The notes: generated by a model from the sequence alone, not told the origin. A stretch of DNA of 64,000 nt from 20CM-2-55-15 sp964633285 (GCA_964633285.1 CAZWGA010000015.1:1-64000), one strand, 5' to 3'; counted from the stretch's first letter, positions 16,515-26,173 are shown. Numbers and translations: made by a program.

Positions 16515-17807
16515 CTACTGCGCAGTTGCGGCGGCCGGGATTCGGTCACCGCTATCTTCGTCCAGCGGACGATCCGGATGCATCGCGAAAGACATCGCGG
16601 CGCCGAATAGCATGAGCGCCATGGATCCCATAAAGGGCCACGTCCAGTGGCCCGTTTTGTCCACGATATAGCCGAATACCACCGGAGACACAATCGCGGC
16701 GAATGCCGAACCCGTGTTCATCATGCCGCTGGCGGTTCCGGAGAACCTCGGCGCGATATCCATGGGAATCGCCCACATGGGGCCGATCGTGAATTCCGCG
16801 CAGAAGAAGCCTGCGCTGAGAGCAATCGCGACGAACCGGATGTCATGTGTGAAGAGAATCGGAACCAGGGAAACGGCACACAACACCATCATCACCGCAA
16901 CAAGATTTCGTCTCGCCGTGTTGAGGTTCCGCGTTCTTTCGAATAGCTTGTCGCTCACAATGCCGCCGAGCGTATCGCCGAGCACGCCGGAAATAAACAC
17001 ACCGGATGCGAACAACGCCGATTTCTGCAGATCGAGATGGTATTCGTTCTTGAAGAAGGAAGGAATCCAGCTCAGGAAAAGCCACAGAGTCCATCCGTAA
17101 CAGAAGTAGACCACGATCACAGGCGACATGCGGAACCCCAGCCGTCCCCATGGAATCTTCACGTCTTCTTTCTTCGTGGCCTGCGATGAAAGCTCAGCGA
17201 TTTCGCCGGCCGTAATCGAACGGTGTTGTTTGGGATCGTTCCTGAAATACAGGCCCCATGCGAGCGCCCAGAACAAGCTGACGATACCAACCACGACAAA
17301 AGATCCGCGCCAGGAAATGGCGGCGATGAGCAGCGCAATAAGCCACGGCGTGATCGCATTCCCAAGGCGCGAGAAGGCGTGCGTAATTCCCTGCGCGTAG
17401 CCGCGTTTCGACTTCGGCATCCATTGAGACATGGCGCGTGTAGCTGTTGGAAACGTAGCGCCTTCTCCGAAGCCGAGAAGCACGCGAGCCGCGATCATCA
17501 TGGTGAGTCCATGAACAAGGCCGGTCATGATGGTTGCGGCGGCCCAGATGATTCCGCAAATCGTCAAAGCGAGCCGCGGCCCGAATCTGTCGGCTACCCA
17601 ACCGCCGCTGATCTGGAACAACAGATACGGATATGCGAACGCCGAAAAGATGAAACCGGATTCGGTTTTACTCAGCGGAAATTCCTTCAGAAACTGATTG
17701 GATGCCATCGCCGTGCTGATGTTCACGCGATCCAGATACGTGAGGAAATACATCAGGCACAACAAGCCCAGAACAATGTTGCCGGCTCGCAATACTTTTG
17801 CGCTCAT
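16515..17807 (-). CDS. MFS transporter, anion:cation symporter (ACS) family
   Basis: A 430-residue inner-membrane permease with 12 predicted TM helices in two halves and a central cytoplasmic loop (about 190-215). Family signatures include YLDRVNIS in TM1, GGWVADRFGPR in loop 2-3 and RVLLGFGEGATFP in TM4, typical of ACS-type carboxylate/hexuronate:H+ symporters. It converges on the TonB receptor gene, so the two may serve outer- and inner-membrane uptake of related compounds (inference). A GGAG-type site lies before the ATG. Confidence 0.85.
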   Translation of the reverse strand: MSAKVLRAGNIVLGLLCLMYFLTYLDRVNISTAMASNQFLKEFPLSKTESGFIFSAFAYPYLLFQISGGWVADRFGPRLALTICGIIWAAATIMTGLVHGLTMMIAARVLLGFGEGATFPTATRAMSQWMPKSKRGYAQGITHAFSRLGNAITPWLIALLIAAISWRGSFVVVGIVSLFWALAWGLYFRNDPKQHRSITAGEIAELSSQATKKEDVKIPWGRLGFRMSPVIVVYFCYGWTLWLFLSWIPSFFKNEYHLDLQKSALFASGVFISGVLGDTLGGIVSDKLFERTRNLNTARRNLVAVMMVLCAVSLVPILFTHDIRFVAIALSAGFFCAEFTIGPMWAIPMDIAPRFSGTASGMMNTGSAFAAIVSPVVFGYIVDKTGHWTWPFMGSMALMLFGAAMSFAMHPDRPLDEDSGDRIPAAATAQ

Positions 17808-17883
17808 GCTCGCTCCAATCAGTCATGAATTAAGGTTGCGCTATCATGTTCCGCTTCGAGGCGCCAATCAAGCGTATCTTTGC

Positions 17884-17889
17884 TATGCT
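17884..17889 (+). promoter_or_regulatory. Putative -10 element (TATGCT) for a leaderless transcript
   Basis: TATGCT ends 6 nt before the ATG at 17896, so transcription would start at or next to the start codon. No Shine-Dalgarno sequence precedes this ATG. No good -35 hexamer was found. Confidence 0.35.
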
Positions 17890-17895
17890 GCATCT

Positions 17896-18168
17896 ATGAC
17901 AGACCAACAATCTCCAAGGAGTTTTGAGACGCAAATCCACGAACTCGAAGCCCAGATTCAGGAGCTCGTGCGCAAACTGAAAACGGAGGTCGGCAAGGAA
18001 GTAGAGGTCCTGCGGCCAAAGCTTAAAGCTGCGGAAGAAAGACTGGAAGAATTACGGAAAACCGGTGTCGAAGCCTGGGGCGATCTCCGGCCCGGACTGG
18101 AGAAAGCCTACTCCGAACTCGAGAAATCATTCAAGGACGCGGCAGCCCGATTTAAGAAAAAGAACTAA
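17896..18168 (+). CDS. Small coiled-coil protein of unknown function
   Basis: A 90-residue, highly charged, soluble protein. Residues 10-60 form a heptad-like coiled coil (IHELEAQIQELVRKLK and further), and residues 65-88 form a second amphipathic helix ending in KKK. There is no signal peptide or TM segment. It resembles small apolipoprotein- or phasin-like helical proteins, without a specific family match. The frame extends upstream, but the ATG at 17896 fits best: earlier residues are not helical and a -10 element lies just in front. It is divergent from the MFS gene. Confidence 0.7.
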   Translation: MTDQQSPRSFETQIHELEAQIQELVRKLKTEVGKEVEVLRPKLKAAEERLEELRKTGVEAWGDLRPGLEKAYSELEKSFKDAAARFKKKN

Positions 18169-18215
18169 AGCCGAACTCGTTTCCTCGGATAAGATCTGAA
18201 GAAGCGATCCGGTTT

Positions 18216-19616
18216 TTATCTCGTTTGACGGCCAGTAGCGGCTGCGCCTGATCCAGCCTTGGCGCCTTTTTCCGTAAGGTATTTCACCACGCTGTCGAAT
18301 CTCAATCCGCGCGCGCCATCGAGGGCCGTGCGGCCGTCGGTGTTTGCCGCGTTAACATCGACGCCCAGTTCGACAACCATTTTGACGGCTTCCAGTGTAT
18401 GCGCTTCGCGTTCGGCGCGATCCGGCTGCGGGAACCACGCTTCACCGCCGCCTATTCCTACCGCAGCGAGAAGAGCCGTTGTCGCGTTTTGCCGATGTTG
18501 AAACATTTGTCCGTTACGCCCTTCGACAACCCAATCCACTCGATGCACGAAGAGCGGATCCGCGCCATGTTTCAGGAGAAGTTTCATGACATTCGGCTCC
18601 GCAAAACGCGAGGCCAGCCAGAACGGCGTGGCGCCGATAAGCTCGGGAGCAAAGTTCCAGTCTTTGGAAGTACGGCGTGTGGGAGTCCACGTTTTAAGAG
18701 GGGCGTTGGCGTTCGCACCGTGGTCCAGGAGGGCGGCCACGGATTTTTCATCGTGGCGCATGATCGCTTCCTGCAAGGCCGTAAACCCGTTCGGCGCGAC
18801 ATTGGGATCGGCGCCCTTCTCGAGCAGAAATTCGACGACGTCCGAGAACCCGGAGTGCGCGGCAAGCGTCGTCGCACTGACACCCGATGCGTCGGCATCA
18901 TTGACGTTGGCGCCGGCCGCAACGAGCAGCTTTGCAGAATCCAGATCTCCCACGCGTGCCGCAAACATCAACGCCGTTTCACCTCCGTGCGGTATCGCGC
19001 GGTTGTACTCCAGGTAGCCATGCGGCGGCACGGCTTCCACGTCTTTCCACGCTTCCGAGCGGGTCTGAATATCCGCGTGGTGAGCGAGCAGAATCTTGAC
19101 GACTTCGGGATGCTTCTGGGAAACAGCCCACATCAACGCCGTCTGGGACCGTGATCCATGGGCATTGACATTCGCGCCTTTTGCGATGAGCTGTTCGACC
19201 ACCGAAGGATACCCTCCGCGAGCAGCCACCATGAGCGGCGTCTCGCCGGACAGCAGCGCCATATTCGGATTGGCGCCGGCTTCCAGCAGCAGACGAGTCA
19301 TTGCGGCGCTTCCATTCTGACTGGCGGTCCAGAGTGGTGTCGCGCCAAGATCGTTTGCGGTATTTACTTTCGCGCCCGATTTGATGAACAGAGTCGCGGT
19401 CTCGATATCGTCCCGATAACTGGCCCAGTGAAGCGCGATCGTTCCGTCAGCGTCCGCGGCGTTGACGTTGGCGCCCTTCTGAAGCAGCGTGCGGATGGCT
19501 TCCTTGTCTCCGTTCTTTGCCGCGTCGATCAACGGAGGACGCGTTGCGGCGTTGAGAAAGGACAAAGACGCCGAAAGCACGAAGAACACCAGGGCGAGTC
19601 GCAGTGAGAATCTCAT
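18216..19616 (-). CDS. Secreted ankyrin-repeat protein
   Basis: A 466-residue exported protein with signal peptide (residues 1-23, ending NAA) and about 11-12 ankyrin repeats from residue 28 to 455. Clear examples read G-x-TPLWTASQNG and G-x-TALMFAARVGD, with the common A-x-GA-x-VN spacing. It should act as a periplasmic protein-binding scaffold. It is the last gene of an operon with DUF1552 (14-nt gap) and DUF1592 genes, an arrangement familiar in Acidobacteriota, so a structural link with those proteins is likely. No enzymatic domain is seen. Confidence 0.85.
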   Translation of the reverse strand: MRFSLRLALVFFVLSASLSFLNAATRPPLIDAAKNGDKEAIRTLLQKGANVNAADADGTIALHWASYRDDIETATLFIKSGAKVNTANDLGATPLWTASQNGSAAMTRLLLEAGANPNMALLSGETPLMVAARGGYPSVVEQLIAKGANVNAHGSRSQTALMWAVSQKHPEVVKILLAHHADIQTRSEAWKDVEAVPPHGYLEYNRAIPHGGETALMFAARVGDLDSAKLLVAAGANVNDADASGVSATTLAAHSGFSDVVEFLLEKGADPNVAPNGFTALQEAIMRHDEKSVAALLDHGANANAPLKTWTPTRRTSKDWNFAPELIGATPFWLASRFAEPNVMKLLLKHGADPLFVHRVDWVVEGRNGQMFQHRQNATTALLAAVGIGGGEAWFPQPDRAEREAHTLEAVKMVVELGVDVNAANTDGRTALDGARGLRFDSVVKYLTEKGAKAGSGAAATGRQTR

Positions 19617-19630
19617 CGGGTTTCTTTCTT

Positions 19631-20950
19631 CTACACTTCGAGCGGAAGTTTTCCGTTGCTGCCGCCGACATGTTCGACCGGGTAATCCATCTTGTCCATG
19701 ATGGTCATCAACAGATTCGCAATCGACGGCTTGTCCGCATACTTGATGTGCCGGCCGCCTTTCAAGCGTCCCGCGCCGCCGCCGGCAAGAAGGAGCGGCA
19801 GGTTATCGCCCGAGTGGCGCGTGCTGTTGGATATGCCGGAACCATACAGAATCATCATGTGATCGAGCAAGGATCCATCGCCGTCCGGCGTCGCGCGAAG
19901 TTTTGCGAGATACTTCGAGAACAATTGCGCGTGATAGACATTGATCTTCGACATCTTCGCAACGAGTTCCGGAACATCATCGTGGTGCGATAACGGATGA
20001 TGCGCTTCCGGCACTCCGATTTGAGGATACGGCCGAGCGCTCTGTTCTTTTCCGATCATGAAGGAAATCACGCGGGTGAGATCCGACTGGAATGCGAGGA
20101 CCTGAAGATCCATCATCAACGCGAGGTAATCTTCGAAAACCGCCGGCGCGCCCTGCGGCTGTTCGAGTGAAGGAAGCTGGATGTCGCGCTGCTCTTCGGC
20201 TCTCTGGATGCGGCGTTCCACATCGCGCACAGCCTCGGTATATTCGTCAACCTTCGTCCGATCCTGAGGCCCGAGATCTTTCTGAAGAGTCGCGAGTTTG
20301 TCCGTTACGGAATCGAGGATGCTCTTGTGCTGGCGCATTCTCGCTTCGCGGGCAGCGCGTTCCGTACTGCCGCTATCGCCGAAAAGACGCTCGAAAACCG
20401 CGCGTGGATTCCACTCCATCGGCAAAGGCTGGGTGGCGCTGCGCCACGAAAGAGTGTGCGTGTAGGCGCAGCTGAGGTTCCCGGTGCAGGCCCCGGCATT
20501 GGCGGGTGTATCCATCGAGAGTTCGAGCGACCCGACTTGCGTTTCCCGCGCGAAATGGCGCGCGAGCAACTGATCGATGGACACATCGGCGATAATCTCG
20601 ATTTCATTCTTTCCGCCGCGCGGAGTTCCTGTGAGAAACGATCCGGAAGCGCCGGCGTGAATGTAGTTCCAGCTTGCCTTGATTCCGGAGAGCACGAGCA
20701 CTTGAGTCCGATAGGGAGCAAGCGGCTCCAGAATCGGCGTCATTTCGAAGTTGGCGCCTTCCGTTTTTGGAGACCAATACTCCATGGCCATTCCATTCGG
20801 CGTGTAGAACGCCTGGAAGCGGTTGACCGGTTTTGCAGCGGCGCGCGCAGCGGGAATCATTGCATCGAGGAACGGCAGCGCGATCGCGGCACCCATTCCC
20901 TTCAGGACCGTTCTGCGCGGCAATGATTTCGAGAGAAACGCCATAGTCAT
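19631..20950 (-). CDS. DUF1552 domain-containing protein, Tat-type signal
   Basis: A 439-residue exported protein. The N-terminus has a twin-arginine-like signal (LPRRTVLKGMG) with hydrophobic core and AAR-A cleavage region, so export in folded form is likely. The remainder matches DUF1552, a family related to the sulfatase/alkaline-phosphatase-like DUF1501 group. Blocks include FYTPNGMAMEYW, VLSGIKASWNYIHAG and YGSGISNSTRHS. The catalytic activity is unknown. The ATG at 20950 or 20944 may be used; AAGGAG precedes both. It lies 10 nt downstream of the DUF1592 gene and is almost always paired with it. Confidence 0.87.
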   Translation of the reverse strand: MTMAFLSKSLPRRTVLKGMGAAIALPFLDAMIPAARAAAKPVNRFQAFYTPNGMAMEYWSPKTEGANFEMTPILEPLAPYRTQVLVLSGIKASWNYIHAGASGSFLTGTPRGGKNEIEIIADVSIDQLLARHFARETQVGSLELSMDTPANAGACTGNLSCAYTHTLSWRSATQPLPMEWNPRAVFERLFGDSGSTERAAREARMRQHKSILDSVTDKLATLQKDLGPQDRTKVDEYTEAVRDVERRIQRAEEQRDIQLPSLEQPQGAPAVFEDYLALMMDLQVLAFQSDLTRVISFMIGKEQSARPYPQIGVPEAHHPLSHHDDVPELVAKMSKINVYHAQLFSKYLAKLRATPDGDGSLLDHMMILYGSGISNSTRHSGDNLPLLLAGGGAGRLKGGRHIKYADKPSIANLLMTIMDKMDYPVEHVGGSNGKLPLEV

Positions 20951-20960
20951 AATCTCCTTA

Positions 20961-23447
20961 TTAATTCGACAACGCCTGGGGCGCCCGCATCAGAAATGAC
21001 GGACTTTGTACAATCCCCAGGATCAGCGACGACCAGCGATAGTCCTGCGCCGCTGCGTCACGCGTAATCTTTCGTATCGCCGGCCGGTCGTAATACTCCA
21101 GCTTGCGGCCGAGCGCGTAAGTCAAAAGTTTTTCGGTCACCGTGCGCGGAAACTGTTCCGGTTCTTTGAGCAGAAGAGCGCGCAAACCGGACAAGCCATC
21201 CACCTTTGCGCCCGCGGCAGTCGTACCGCTGGCATCCACAGGCTTGCCGGCTTCATCGATCGTTCGCCATCCGCCGATGACATCGAAGTTTTCCAGCGCG
21301 AACCCTAGCGGATCGATGACGGAATGACAACTGTTGCACGATGGATTCTGCCGGTGTTGATTCAGGCGCTCACGAATGGTCCTGGGCGCAGTTCCAGGTT
21401 TGTTGTCCGTCAGATTCGTATCCGCGCCCGGCGGAGGCGGCGGAACGGGCAGGCCGAAAATATTGTTCAACAGCCATTTCCCACGAAGGACGGGCGACGT
21501 ACGGTCGGGATACGACGTCGTGGCCAGCAACGCGCCCTGTGCGAGCAAACCGCCGCGTTGAGCAGGATCGGACAGCGTCACGCGGCGGAACCGGCTTCCG
21601 TAAATTCCGGGAATTCCGTAATGACGCGCGAGCCGTTCATTGACAAAAGTGTAATTCGCGCCGAGCAATTCCGAAACACCGCGATCCTCCCGAATAGTAC
21701 TGGCGACAAACAGTTCGGTTTCCTTCTGGAATCCCTGCATCAGGCTCAGATCGTAATTGGGATATCGCTCCGGATCGACCACGACTTCTTCAACGCGCCG
21801 CAGGTTCAACCACTGCGCTGCAAAGTTATTGACGAGAGCATCCACGGCGCGCGGATCGGCGAGCATCCGCCGGACTTCCTTTTCAAGCGTTGCGGGTTGA
21901 GTCAACTGGCCGCGTTCGGCAAGCATGAGCAGACGATCGTCGGGAATGCTGCTCCAGAGAAAGAACGACAAGCGCGAAGCCACATCGAGATCGCTCAAAC
22001 GATACGAGCCTTGCGGCGCTTTGAGCGCGGGATCGCGGTAAACACGCAGGAGAAAATCCGGATCGACGAGCATACGTTCGAGCGCGAATTGAATCCCGGC
22101 GTCGAAACTCCCGCCGTCGCCGCGTCCGGTATCAAAAAACTCCGCAAGCATTTGCACATCACGCGTCGCGACCGGACGGCGATACGCCAGACGAGCCATT
22201 CTTGAAAGGATCTTCGTGGCGCAAGCCCGTTCTTCCGCAGCCGCCTTAGGCTGACATACAAAAATCGCGCGGCGGCTCGGCGTGTCTTTCGCAGCACCGG
22301 AATTCTTATACGGTCCTCCGATTTGAACGGCGCCGACATTGGCGTAATCCATGTAGACCTGATCGTTTGTGATAACGCGCCCTCGCTGCACAGGCTGAGG
22401 CAAACCTTCGGGCTCCCACATTTCGCGCACGAACGACACTCCAACAATATGAGGACCGGCTTCTACCGGAACGCGCACGATCAGATCGGCATCGCCGCCG
22501 ATCTGCATGTATTTTTCCCACGAGTCATCGCCTGCAAAACCGGGTTCGCCGTCACCGGCGTAACTGGCGGCCGCAGGCCTTCCCTGGGCCTTTCCACCGA
22601 CGATGAATCGCTTCGCCAGCGCGCCGTCAAGCCGAACATCAAGTTGCTGCGGCCATCCCATCCCTTTGATGTAATCCTGATACTGCCGCTGGAGGCGAAC
22701 TTTAATCGTGTATTCACCGGACACCGGAAAATCACGGTGAATGGCCATGCCGCCACGCGAACCGATGGGCAGGTCTTCACTCTGGCGGTCATCCTGCAGG
22801 ACATGCAGCGGTATATCGTAATTCTCGACCGTTGGATTCGCCGGCGGCAGGCCGACGGCAAGCCGCGTTACCTGGCGCGCGACCGACATGTAGCGCTCGA
22901 GATGAGCCGTCGATATCGAAAGCGAATCGGCAAAATTATCGAAACTGCCGTCGGCCGTTTCATCGCCCGGCAGCAGCGGCTTCACATCGAGATCGATCGC
23001 CAGCAGATCGCGAACGGCGTTGTTGTATTCGGCGCGATTCAAACGATGCACTGCCCCGATTCGTCCCGGATTCGGACCCGCTTCCCATGCGTGATCGAGA
23101 TCCCGCTCCAACTCGCTTGCCACAGTCCGATATGTGGCTTCGTCGGGCCGCGGCCTTCCCTGAGGCGGCATCGAGCCCGCTCGCAGTTTCGCTACAACTT
23201 TCTCGAGCAGTTCGGAAGTGTCTGCGGGATGGTTGAGATCAACAGTTTCAAGCTCCAGACCGCCGGTCCGGAGTTTCTGGTTATGACAGGAGACGCAATA
23301 AGTATCGAAAAGCGCTCGTGCACTCCTCGAAGCGGCTGGAGATGGAACCGGTTTCGATTGCCTTGCGGATGTCTGGATGCCCAGAAGAAAAACCGCGACG
23401 CATCCGTAGACAAATATCGCGGCAATCTTCGGTCTCCAGAACCGCAT
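20961..23447 (-). CDS. DUF1592-family multidomain c-type cytochrome-like protein (DUF1587/1592/1588/1595/1585)
   Basis: An 828-residue exported protein. A signal anchor at about residues 8-28 is followed by a cytochrome-like haem motif CVSCH (51-55), then the DUF1587, 1592, 1595, 1588 and 1585 order typical of planctomycete/acidobacterial proteins. A second CNSCH lies at 704-708 in the DUF1588 region, within PSCNSCHSVIDPLGFALENF. It may transfer electrons during degradation of complex substrates, but no function is established. The frame is open 127 codons further upstream, overlapping the SDR gene on the same strand; ATG 23447 is chosen because GGAGG precedes it and the signal sequence starts there. 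It heads the operon with DUF1552 and ankyrin genes. Confidence 0.86.
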   Translation of the reverse strand: MRFWRPKIAAIFVYGCVAVFLLGIQTSARQSKPVPSPAASRSARALFDTYCVSCHNQKLRTGGLELETVDLNHPADTSELLEKVVAKLRAGSMPPQGRPRPDEATYRTVASELERDLDHAWEAGPNPGRIGAVHRLNRAEYNNAVRDLLAIDLDVKPLLPGDETADGSFDNFADSLSISTAHLERYMSVARQVTRLAVGLPPANPTVENYDIPLHVLQDDRQSEDLPIGSRGGMAIHRDFPVSGEYTIKVRLQRQYQDYIKGMGWPQQLDVRLDGALAKRFIVGGKAQGRPAAASYAGDGEPGFAGDDSWEKYMQIGGDADLIVRVPVEAGPHIVGVSFVREMWEPEGLPQPVQRGRVITNDQVYMDYANVGAVQIGGPYKNSGAAKDTPSRRAIFVCQPKAAAEERACATKILSRMARLAYRRPVATRDVQMLAEFFDTGRGDGGSFDAGIQFALERMLVDPDFLLRVYRDPALKAPQGSYRLSDLDVASRLSFFLWSSIPDDRLLMLAERGQLTQPATLEKEVRRMLADPRAVDALVNNFAAQWLNLRRVEEVVVDPERYPNYDLSLMQGFQKETELFVASTIREDRGVSELLGANYTFVNERLARHYGIPGIYGSRFRRVTLSDPAQRGGLLAQGALLATTSYPDRTSPVLRGKWLLNNIFGLPVPPPPPGADTNLTDNKPGTAPRTIRERLNQHRQNPSCNSCHSVIDPLGFALENFDVIGGWRTIDEAGKPVDASGTTAAGAKVDGLSGLRALLLKEPEQFPRTVTEKLLTYALGRKLEYYDRPAIRKITRDAAAQDYRWSSLILGIVQSPSFLMRAPQALSN

Positions 23448-23526
23448 TTCCCAGCCTCCAAACCGTATCCAGAATGGCTTGCGGGAGCCATTTTCCCTGA
23501 TAGTCCAAGTATAAGTAAAGAAACAA

Positions 23527-24351
23527 TCAGGCCAGATCCGGATTGATTTCCTCAGGCTTCCAGAGTAACCGCCCTTCCATACCACCGGCGATGACCAGTG
23601 TCTGACCGGAAACATGCCCCGCAAGTTTGTCGGAACACAGGAATACTGCCGCGCCCGCCATGTCTTCGGGACGGCCGATCTTCGGCAAAGCCATGGTTGC
23701 GGCCACACGCCGGATAACGTTTTTGTCTCCGAGTTTGCTGGCGTTCCGGGGCACAACGGTCCAGCCGGGACAGATGCAATTGATCCGGCCGCCGCAATAT
23801 GTGCGGGTGTGTGGAGCGATGCGCGCAATCTCGGTCTTCAGCGAACGTGTCAGGCCGAAGGCAATTGCGGATTTTGCCGACGAATAGTCCGCGTGACCCG
23901 CCTCGCCGAAAATCCCGGAGGTCGATGCAATCAGAAGAGCGTTTCCCTGCTTTTGACGCGCAACGATCCTGAAGAACTCGCGCAGACTGAGAAAGACGCT
24001 CGTGAGCACATGATCGAGCGTGTACTGCCATTGCTGAAGCCTCATGGCGTGCAGTGGAATGTCTCGAGTTTCCCAGGAGCCGGCATTGGCCACCAGCGTA
24101 TCCACGCGCTTGAACCGGCGGACCGCCTGCCCGAACAATCGCCGGGCTTCGGATTCCTGCGTCAGATCCGCCTTGACCATGATCGATTCCACATTCAATT
24201 CGCGCTGCAACGCTGCGGCTCGATCTTTCCCGCGGCGATAGTGCAGCACAAGCTTCGCTCCTTCGGCTGCAAACTGGCGCGCGATCGCCGACCCGATACC
24301 TCCGGAAGCGCCCGTGATCACAACGACTTTGTTATTCAGATCTGTTTTCAA
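23527..24351 (-). CDS. Short-chain dehydrogenase/reductase
   Basis: A cytoplasmic NAD(P)-dependent classical SDR of about 274 residues. The Rossmann motif TGASGGIG lies near the N-terminus, followed by VANAG and a catalytic YSSAK with the preceding Ser in IASTSGIFG. The C-terminal GGMEG is also typical. The fold matches 3-oxoacyl-ACP reductase/glucose dehydrogenase-like SDRs; the substrate is unknown. The TTG at 24351 is preceded by AGGAG at the right distance and gives a normal SDR N-terminus. ATG 24399 or 24384 would add 11-16 residues without a ribosome site. Confidence 0.82.
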   Translation of the reverse strand: MKTDLNNKVVVITGASGGIGSAIARQFAAEGAKLVLHYRRGKDRAAALQRELNVESIMVKADLTQESEARRLFGQAVRRFKRVDTLVANAGSWETRDIPLHAMRLQQWQYTLDHVLTSVFLSLREFFRIVARQKQGNALLIASTSGIFGEAGHADYSSAKSAIAFGLTRSLKTEIARIAPHTRTYCGGRINCICPGWTVVPRNASKLGDKNVIRRVAATMALPKIGRPEDMAGAAVFLCSDKLAGHVSGQTLVIAGGMEGRLLWKPEEINPDLA

Positions 24352-24474
24352 TTTCTTTCTCCTGAAAAATTCCGGTGTTGCCATTTTAGTTGAATCCATC
24401 TTGCACGACGGTTGAATACACGTTAGGATCGCGGCCAGTTGTACCTTTAGTCAGTGCTGGCGTAGGAGACGCTT

Positions 24475-25431
24475 GTGACGATTCGAATGAAGCGGTGGAC
24501 CGCTTTTCTCATCGGAAACCTTGTTCTCTCGATTTTGTTTGTATCACCACGAAACACGTATGCGGCCGCAGACGATCCGAAGTGTGTGTTTCTGCGGCAT
24601 GAAGCGGAGAGAGTTCGCGTTTCTCCCTCCCCGGTACCGGACCACATACCGGCAGGTATTCGCCCCGAATACGGCCGCTATGCCACCGAGGTCAACGTCA
24701 ACCTGCTGGAGGGGAAAATCGATTCATGCGACAAAAAGGAAAAACTGTCTTCGCTATCGCGGCTGAGGCTGCTCGAAGCCACGCGGCTTGCACATATCGA
24801 CAGGATCCGGAAAGAGCTTCCAGGCGTCACCGCGAGCGGTGTGATTGAGGCTGTAAACACTCTTTATGAGCAGGAAGCCAGGAGTTTCTACAATTATGAG
24901 ACTCAGAAGCTGCCCATGATCGACCGCGACGTGATCAAGGATTTTCCGATGTTGCTGGACCTTGTGAAAGGTTCAAGCCTTCCCGATGACTTGAAAACAT
25001 CTTTCAGTCAGAACTTCAGGTTCATCAAATACGAAGAAGCGGGCCAGTTGCAGAACGGACTTCGAGGTATCAACAAGGACCTGGGCACAACGTTTGTCTA
25101 TCTTCTTAGATCGGATCTGTCGGATCGCGCCGCAGCCGATGCTGAAAAGTTGAAGCAGGCTGAAAAAGACAGGCTCGAGAAAGAAAAGATCTCGACGCAG
25201 GCTCAGGCAGACGCGGTGCAACGCACGAAGATCACGGCACGAATCACCGTAAGTATTTCCGCGCTCGTTGTCATGGCTTTGATCGGGTTCATTCTCATCC
25301 GGCGGGAAGTCGTTGCGTTTCCGATTTGGCTGAATGTTCTCGAAGTATCCGGTTGCATCCTGCTGGGATGGGTCCTGATCGGAATGGGCTTGCTGACCTG
25401 GCTCTCGGATTACGTCGGTCTCGCGTTCTAA
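24475..25431 (+). CDS. Uncharacterised exported membrane-anchored protein
   Basis: A 318-residue protein with an N-terminal signal (core ILFVSPRNTYAAA). The helical extracytoplasmic domain has two cysteines, in DPKCVFL and IDSCDKK, that could form a disulfide. A Lys/Glu-rich coiled coil (about 213-245) leads to two C-terminal TM helices (about 258-276 and 293-311). I recognise no family. The GTG start has GGAG 8 nt upstream; ATG 24487 is an alternative. The zinc-ribbon gene follows 44 nt later on the same strand. Confidence 0.7.
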   Translation: MTIRMKRWTAFLIGNLVLSILFVSPRNTYAAADDPKCVFLRHEAERVRVSPSPVPDHIPAGIRPEYGRYATEVNVNLLEGKIDSCDKKEKLSSLSRLRLLEATRLAHIDRIRKELPGVTASGVIEAVNTLYEQEARSFYNYETQKLPMIDRDVIKDFPMLLDLVKGSSLPDDLKTSFSQNFRFIKYEEAGQLQNGLRGINKDLGTTFVYLLRSDLSDRAAADAEKLKQAEKDRLEKEKISTQAQADAVQRTKITARITVSISALVVMALIGFILIRREVVAFPIWLNVLEVSGCILLGWVLIGMGLLTWLSDYVGLAF

Positions 25432-25475
25432 AACTCGGGTCAACCGGGTATCATGCTGGTTCGCGGACGCGATTC

Positions 25476-26153
25476 ATGGACTGCCCCAATTGCAATGCCG
25501 AGATGGAGTCGATGACTGTCGAAGGTCATCTGACAGGTTCGCTCGCCATCGATGTCTGTGCAGCGTGCCAGGCATTCTGGTTTGATAAGTACGAGGATTT
25601 GAAACTCGCGCCCGCGTCCACACTCCGTCTGATCAAATTCATCGGTGAACATACAAAGGGAAAACCTTCGGTTTCGCCGGCGCTGCATTGTCCCCGATGC
25701 GGCTCCCGTTTGAAATCGACACACGATATGCAGCGGAACACACGATTCAGCTACTGGCGCTGCGACAACGAGCACGGCCGTTTCATCGGGTTTCTGGATT
25801 TTCTTCGAGAAAAGGATTTCATCAAGCCGCTTTCACCACAGCAGCTCGAAGAATTGAAAAAGAGCGTGCAGTTTGTGAATTGTTCCAACTGCGGAGCGCC
25901 CATCGATTTGAATGCGGGCTCAACATGCTCGCACTGCGGTTCGCCGATCACGATGCTGGATATGAAACAGCCGCAGGAACTGCTGGCCCAGCTTCAGGCT
26001 GCAGCGCAGCCCAAACCGGCCGATCCGACTCTGCAACTGCAACTCGAGCAGGCAAAACTTGAGATCGAAAATGAATTGCGTTCGGCGCCGGAGACCGGTT
26101 TGCATGCGAGTCTCGGAGCCTTCGCCCGCTGGCTGACGAAATCAGGAATTTAG
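25476..26153 (+). CDS. Zinc-ribbon protein of unknown function
   Basis: A 225-residue soluble protein with several Cys-x2-Cys knuckles: CPNC (about 3-6) with CAAC (about 28-31), CPRC (about 72), and CSNC with CSHC (about 131-152). Each pair probably binds structural zinc. The first block resembles TFIIB-type zinc-ribbon proteins whose sequence continues with FWFDKYE. The C-terminal 60 residues are helical and Gln-rich. The frame extends upstream into the preceding gene, but ATG 25476 begins exactly at the first zinc knuckle. Role unknown; a nucleic-acid or protein adaptor is possible. Confidence 0.72.
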   Translation: MDCPNCNAEMESMTVEGHLTGSLAIDVCAACQAFWFDKYEDLKLAPASTLRLIKFIGEHTKGKPSVSPALHCPRCGSRLKSTHDMQRNTRFSYWRCDNEHGRFIGFLDFLREKDFIKPLSPQQLEELKKSVQFVNCSNCGAPIDLNAGSTCSHCGSPITMLDMKQPQELLAQLQAAAQPKPADPTLQLQLEQAKLEIENELRSAPETGLHASLGAFARWLTKSGI

Positions 26154-26173
26154 GATTTTAGTCAGCGCGCTTC

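Noticed and set aside
18216..19616. Ankyrin repeat DNA as a possible CRISPR or tandem-repeat array
   Set aside because: The repetition is at protein level (33-residue units) and the DNA units are too divergent for a CRISPR array.
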